Positions 58,323 to 64,000 of a stretch of 64,000 nucleotides of DNA are shown piece after piece. The DNA comes from Tenrec ecaudatus (Eukaryota; Chordata; Mammalia; Afrosoricida; Tenrecidae), in NCBI RefSeq assembly GCF_050624435.1, contig NC_134531.1:251548812-251612811 (forward strand). The letters run 5' to 3'. Below the pieces are notes generated by a model that saw nothing but the letters and a program-made list of their open reading frames with translations, had not been told where the DNA came from and did not search any database. A program made the translations under genes and the position numbers. Numbering within the stretch: the stretch's first letter is position 1; the number at the start of each line of letters is the position of its first letter.

Positions 58323-58559
58323 AGGCAGGAGGTTGGTTCTGAAAATTAGACAAGATGGGACCAGGAGGATCCTTAGCTGGTTCACACAAAAAAAGGTCTT
58401 TTAAATTCTGAAATGCACTATTTAAAATATTTTTACTGAATCATAAGTAAGAATATTGACTAGGCTTAAACTTTCAGGGTGTGGTTGAACTTTAAAACTT
58501 GAGTCTTTCAGCCTAACTAGTATCTTTTCGATGGAAAAATAATAACAACAAACATTTAT

Positions 58560-58735
58560 GATGTGATTTTTATATGACATACAATAACCTGAAATGCTTT
58601 ATTGAACTTTGAAACAACTCTAAGCAGGAAAGCATGAGATCCATTTTACTGAAACACAGGCAAGTTAACTAAATTGCTCGAGTCCATATATGTAACAAGT
58701 ACCAGAGCTTGGCTTTAAATACAAATACTCTAGCA
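58560..58735 (-). mobile_element. MIR SINE remnant
   Basis: 'ccattttactgaaacacagg', 'aagttaactaaattgctcg' and 'gtaccagagcttggcttt' match the reverse complement of MIR. Ancient mammalian element. Confidence 0.65.
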
Positions 58736-60405
58736 TCAATTTCGCATCCCCCTTTTATATTCTTTCTTTTAACCCCCTCAGAAGCATTCACTAGCAATTT
58801 GCATCCCAGAATCAATAGCTGCTGATGCTAAAAGAAAATTTCAGGGTAGGAAGACCACATGTGGAATCAAAGGGAGATTGACCAAAAGCGAAAGGCAAGG
58901 GCCACAACTATCAGCTTCATTTTCACTTTGGGGACACTTTGTTGTCATCAGAAAGATCATGAGAACCAAAGGCAGAACTAAACCAGTGGCTTTCAATTTG
59001 TAAAAACAGATAACAACAATTAAACGTTGACTTAAATTTTCCAAACTGAGTTTTCTTGGCCAGATTAATCACAAACCAGTAAACTATACCCCATTTGCCA
59101 ATGACACTTCACCACTGAATTAACAATTAAGGACACAAGGTCCCTGTCCCTGCCCTGTTTCCACACTTTGTTCCAAAAAGATGGAAGTGGGAAATGTCTG
59201 AGGGAGATGCATGTTCTGTTGAGAAAAAGCAATGAGAGTAATAAATCTCAAAGCCTAGTAGGAAAGGGGATTGTGTTTGTACATGAAAGGCACAGCAGAG
59301 GTGTGCCTTTATTAAAGATATTAAAACATATATATCTTATACCAACCCCTAAACTAGCTCACATAGTGAATGGGTAGCCAAAGACAGTCATTTTGTACTG
59401 GGAGGAGTACCTACCTGTCCGTCACTGCCCCTTTGGGTGTGCAGTGATGATCTCTAAAGGAAGCAAGATGCCCTGGAGCCCACACATGCCCATCCCTTCT
59501 TTATCACTTACTAGCACCTCTCAAGCCACCCCTGGCAGAAAAGTTGGAAGTTTCCCAATCCTTGGTTCCCTGGCTGGTTTTGCTGCCCCATACTCAGTGC
59601 TCTTTCCTGGTTTCTAAGTCAGGACTGTCTACCCTGACTCAGTGGGGTTGGCCCTACCACATGCATCCAGTTCCTCTTGCTTGAAAACAGTCTCACCTAA
59701 TCAGTTCCATGTCCTAGACCTTCTGCCCCAAAGAAAACCATTTTGTACCTGCCGTTGGAGGAGGCGGGCTCCTTGCAGAGAGCCAGAGCAGAACACACCA
59801 GGGAGTGCGGCAGGGAGTCCAGGGCTTTCCTGCATTCAGCAGGCATCAAACTTCCACGTATTCTGCCTCCCTTTGCTGGCATCAGTTCTATGCAGGTCCC
59901 AGAGCCCTTCTCCCCTCACTGAGAGGTGATAGAAGCCACCCTCTAAATCCCCCGAGTCCCTGGGCAGGCCCCCAAAACAGGAAGTAGTCTTGCTGGCCTG
60001 AATCCAGTGGGAGAAGTCAGAGACTTGGTCTTGGAAGCCACTGTCTTTTGCATGGCATGAGGTTTTTGTGAGCATGTGCACACCATTTCTTCTTTTGCCA
60101 TGCAGACAGTGGAGTCAGGGCATTTTTCTACAAGAAACAGTCGCCCTCTGCTCCCCCAGTAAGGACTGTCTGTAACCTTAAGCCCAGCAGAGGCACTTCA
60201 GGAGGACAAGAACCTCACCACAATAACGGATATGGCCCCAGGGTAGACAAAATAGAAAGTGGGCATACCGGTAAAGACTTCCCCAAATTCAATTTGAGCC
60301 CCAGAAGGGGAGGGCAGTGTCTATTAAGTCTATTTTCCAGACTTAAAATACCAATTTATCCCTCCACACATACTGATCCCACCTGCCCTTCCTTTGCTTC
60401 CTTGG
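58736..60405. other. longest repeat-free block, right part G+C-richer
   Basis: No repeat was recognised in 1.67 kb. 59390-60400 is richer in G+C than the rest of the window. No open frame there looks convincingly coding and no splice pattern was settled. In such a repeat-dense window the lack of insertions may hint at constraint. Confidence 0.4.
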
Positions 60406-60520
60406 GTGCCGGAAGATGAGCTACTCTGGTAAGCAGGCACTCAAAATATAAGAAAGGCAGAGAAAGCCTCTCAAAGGAGAGTCGACCATAATAACTTGAG
60501 TGGTGTAAAACTTTAGGGGC

Positions 60521-60956
60521 TGTGATTGTTAGGTTTAGTGTGCCAATCTGCCCAGTAAGAACATGTGGGACTGATCAGGTTGCAGTTTGATTGTAGGGTA
60601 AGGAAATAAATGGTTCTGCAAGGCCCGCTCCCCACCCCCTCTTGTCTTGCTCTCTGGTGATCAGAATGTGTTGAAGTGTGCTAATGTTTTAGCTAGCTCT
60701 CTGCCTCCACCTGTGAGCTACAATACCTGTGGGCCAAGCTAATATGGATTGTGTCACTAGAGCTTGAGGCTCCTTCGAGACCTGCTTGAGCTTGAGGCTG
60801 GTGGTGCCTGTTGCCTTGCATTGCTTGCATTTGATATCCCATCTGGGTCTGCTTTGCTAAGCTCCCAAGCTATTGACTGTTGGTGAACCATTCTATGGCT
60901 TGCTGCTTGCCTTACCCAATGGAGGACTCTGCTATCTGCTTCCTTGGTTTTGGACA
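60521..60956 (+). mobile_element. LTR fragment nested in an RTE LINE
   Basis: Starts 'tgtgattgttaggtttag' with 'aaggaaataaatggttctgc' (TATA region) and 'agaacatgtgggactgatc' as in the LTR at 5698, in sense orientation. The 3' end is missing. It sits at the point where RTE sequence is also lost, so part of the target was deleted. Confidence 0.6.
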
Positions 60957-61713
60957 GAGCAGCACCAGTCACCAATGCTAGTAATGAAGAAATTGAAGAA
61001 TTCTACCAACTCCTACAGTCTAAAATTGATCAAATATATCATCAAGATGCCTTGACAATTGTTGGCGATTATGCAAAAGTTGGAAATGAAGAGGAAGAAA
61101 TCATGGAAAATATGGCCTTAGTCGTAGAAACGTAGCTGTATACCACGTGAGAGAATGGTATAAGACCAACAACTTCAAATCATGAACAGTCTTTTTGAAC
61201 AACATAAATGGTGACTATATAATGATCTCGTCCAGATGAAATATACTTAAATCAAACTGACTACATCTGTGGGAGGGATTGAGGGAGAGAAACATCAACC
61301 AGAAAGAGGCCAGGGCTGACTGTGGACAGACCATCAACTGCTCATAAGTTCAGGTGAAAGTTGAAGAAAATTAAAGCCAGTCCATGAGAGCCAAAATATG
61401 ACCTTCAGTATATGTCACCTGATTGGAAAACATGTCAAGAATACCTTTGCCCCAGTGACAGAGCATCAGTGACAGAAGACCTGATGAGCTGTGAGATGAC
61501 AATGGGAAGAATATACACGAGGAAAGCAAAAGATCAGTGAGAAGACGAGATGAAAAATCAAAAGGGATGTCAGAAGAGGCTCGCTCTGGATCATAGAATG
61601 GCTAAGGTCAATGAAAGAATGATGACGTAAAAGAGCTGAAAGAAAATTTCAAAGAGGAGCTCAAGATGACAAAATATTCTAAGGAAATATGCAAAGACCT
61701 GGATTAGAAAACT

Positions 61714-62463
61714 AAGTGGAGACCCAAGGCCCAAGTGTCGGCCAATGGAGATCCCCTCATAGAGGGGCTTAGGAGAGGAGATGGGTTAACTAGGGTGTGA
61801 GGTAGTATCGATGAAGAACACAGCTTTCCCCCAGATCCTGGATGCTTCCTCCCCCCAACTACCATGATCCGAATTCTACCTTGCAGGGCTGGATAGGACA
61901 GAGGCTGTACACTGGTACATATGAGGGTTGGAGGTACAGGGAATCCAGGGTGGATGATACCTTCAGGACCAAGGGCGTGAGGGACGATGCTGGGAGAGTG
62001 GAGGGTGAGTGGGTTGGAAAGGGGGAACTGATTACAAGGACCCACATGTGACCTCTTCCCTGGGAGAGGGACATTAGAGAAGGGGGGAAGGGAGACCCCG
62101 AATAGGGCAAGATATGACAAAATAACGAGGTATAAATTACCAAGGGCATATGAGGGAGGGGGGAAAGGGGAGGGAGGGGGGAAAAAAAAGAGGACCTGAT
62201 GCAAGGGGCTTAAGTGGAGAGCAAATGCCTTGAGAATGATTGGGGCAGGGAATGTATGGATGTGCTTTATACAATTGATGTATGTATATGTATGGATTGT
62301 GGTAAGAGTTGTTGGAGTCCCTAATAAAATGTAAAAGAAGAAAAGAGAAAAAAATGATTAGGGCAAAGACTGTACAGATGTGCTTTATACAATTGATGTA
62401 TGTATATGTATGAACTGTGAAAAGAATTGTATCAGCCCCAATAAATTGTTAAAAAAAAAAAAA
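61714..62463 (+). mobile_element. LINE-1-type 3' end with doubled terminal unit, nested in RTE
   Basis: Longest copy of the doubled-tail subfamily, from 'agtggagacccaaggcc'. Terminal units at 62236-62330 and 62354-62450, then an A run. 'aaaactaa' flanks it as a short possible target duplication (about 61709-61715 and 62460-62467). Confidence 0.85.
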
Positions 62464-62577
62464 CTAAAACAGAAGAACATATTCAGCATATCTCAAATTG
62501 AAAGAACTGAAGAAAAATGTTAAGATCCTATGGACAAAATATTTTAATGCCGGAAGCATCAAAAGAATGTGGAACAC

Positions 62578-62890
62578 CCGCCCCCAAGGGGGACAAACCA
62601 AAGCAACATGGGTGAAGGGTGAAAGAAGACAGCAGACGGTGTAAGGTATGAAAATAATAATAATTTATCAATTATCAAGGGCTTGAGAAGGTGGGAGGGT
62701 GGAGGAAGGGAGACAAAAAGAAGCTGATATTAAGGTCTCAACTAGAAAGAAAACGTTTTGAAAAGGATGATGGCAACATATGTACAAATGTGCTTGATAA
62801 CATTGATGCATAGATTGTTATTAGAGCTGTAAGAGTCCTGAGTAAAATTATTTATTAATAAAAAGATGAAGAAGAAGGAGGAGGAAGGAA
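62578..62890 (+). mobile_element. LINE-1-type 3' end, older subfamily, nested in RTE
   Basis: 'gggtgaagggtgaaagaag' to 'aagagtcctgagtaaaatta', with the same end type as the copy at 41380. RTE sequence continues on both sides ('aagcatcaaaagaatgtgg' before, 'acaaacagagtcactgtacc' after). Confidence 0.75.
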
Positions 62891-64000
62891 CAAACAGAGT
62901 CACTGTACCAAAAAGAACTAGTCGGCATTCAGCCATTTCAACAGGTACCATATGATCAAGAACCAATGGTACTAAAGGAAGAAGTCCAAACTGCACTGAT
63001 GGTATTAGTAAAAAACAAGGCTTCCAGAATCAATGAAATACCAACTGAAATGTTTCAACTTGCTGATGAAGCAAGATCACTCATCAATGCCAAGAAATTT
63101 GGAAGACAGGCAACCAATTGGAAGAGATCCATATTTATACCCTTTCCAAAGAAACTGTCCTCACAGAATGCTCAAAATATAAAAACATAACATTAATATC
63201 AGATGCAAGTAAATTTTGCTAAAGATCATTCACCAGTGGTTGCAGCAGCATATTGATAATGAGCAAGCAGAAATTCAAGCCAGATTTAGAAGATGTGGAG
63301 CAAAGGAAATCATTGCTACCATCAGAAGGTTCTTAGCTGAAAGCAGGGAATACACGAAAAAAGTTTACTTGTGTTTTATTGATTGTGCAAACGGTTAACT
63401 CTATGGAGCATAACCAACTATGGATAACATTAAGAAGAATGGGAATTCGGAATACTTCATTGTGTTCTTGTGAAACCTGTACTGGGTAAAGAGGCAGTCT
63501 TTCAAAGAGAACAAAGGGACACTGCATGGTCTTAAATCAAGGAAGGTGTGTGTCAGGGTTCTATCTGCTCGTCATCCATATTCAATCTATTTGCTGAGCA
63601 GATAACCAGAAAATCTGAACTATATGGCGAACTCAACATCAGAAAGGAGAAAGATTTATTAACAAATGTTGATATGCAGAAGATACAACCCTGCTTGCTG
63701 GGAATCAAGAGGATTTGAAGCACTTGCTGATGAAAACCAAGGATTTAAAGAAAACCGAAATCTTCACACTTTGGACCAGTAGGTAACATCTTGATAAATG
63801 GAGGAAAGATTGAAGTTGTCAAGGATTTCATTTGGCTTGGATCCACAGTGAGTGATCATGGAAGCAATACCCAAGAGATCAAACGACAATTTGCACTGGG
63901 TCAATCTGCTGCACAAGATCCCTGTAACTTGTTGAACACTGAGGATGTCACTTTGGGAACTCAAGTGCTCCTATGCCGAGCCATGATGTTTAAAACTGCC

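Larger units (their letters stand above)
60406..64000 (+). mobile_element. RTE LINE with three nested insertions, cut by the window edge
   Basis: RTE 5' leader at 60406-60517 ('ggtgccggaagatgagc', 'agagtcgaccataataac'), then an LTR. Endonuclease region from about 60957 (DALTIVGDYAKVGNEEEE), linker to 61713, an L1 tail, 62464-62577, a second L1 tail, then reverse transcriptase from about 62895. RT signs: EVQTALMVLVKNKASRINE, YLCFIDCANG (motif A) and YAEDTTLLAG at about 63672 (motif C, YADD changed to YAED). The run continues past 64000. About 400 bases between leader and endonuclease are missing. Frame broken; inactive. Confidence 0.88.

Overview
The window reads as mammalian nuclear DNA, and the repeats place it in Afrotheria. 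There are about 26 tRNA-derived SINEs of the AfroSINE type (tRNA-like head, body with 'ggcagttctac' and 'ctatgagtc..aatcgactc' boxes), 15 pieces of the RTE-type LINE known from elephant and its relatives (3' end 'gactcgacggcacctaacaac'), and 14 copies of a LINE-1-type 3' untranslated region with a G-rich tract and AATAAA end. The SINE wording looks more tenrec-like than elephant-like, but that is memory of the families, not a search. Older eutherian fossils (MIR, L2, MER5, old L1) lie in the gaps.

No complete multi-exon host gene was recognised. Gene-derived sequence is limited to two retrocopies and one possible exon. The retrocopies are a very well preserved RPS20 copy at 4845-5369, with an open 119-codon frame, poly(A) and 12-base target duplication, and a decayed MRPL40 copy at 48450-49096. 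The possible exon is a 166-base minus-strand block at 27056-27221 with coding-like codons and AG/GT borders. The window is therefore intergenic or deep intronic.

Layout. 1-10 kb: L1 tail, SINEs, an internally deleted RTE, the RPS20 retrocopy, a solo LTR. 10-23 kb: SINEs, L1-type fragments, an RTE nested in an L1-type repeat, a solo LTR, a twin-primed (5'-inverted) RTE, and an RTE interrupted by an LTR. 23-38 kb: mostly L1 tails, a near full-length RTE carrying a nested L1 tail, and many SINEs. 38-50 kb: single-copy-looking DNA, two long L1 tails, an LTR-derived retroposon, the MRPL40 pseudogene. 50-64 kb: three long RTE copies, each broken by younger LTR or L1 insertions; the last runs off the right edge.

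The elements form a readable stratigraphy. LTRs and L1 tails sit inside RTE copies. RTE copies sit inside older L1-type repeats. LINE-type target duplications (8-16 bases) bracket L1 tails, the RPS20 copy, an LTR-derived transcript and three small unexplained inserts. The most unusual signals are an L1 lineage whose terminal ~97 bases are present twice in tandem (three copies), a 45-base telomere-like insert and a 125-base insert of unknown origin, both with clean target duplications, and an LTR transcript moved by LINE machinery. All family names rest on recognition by eye.
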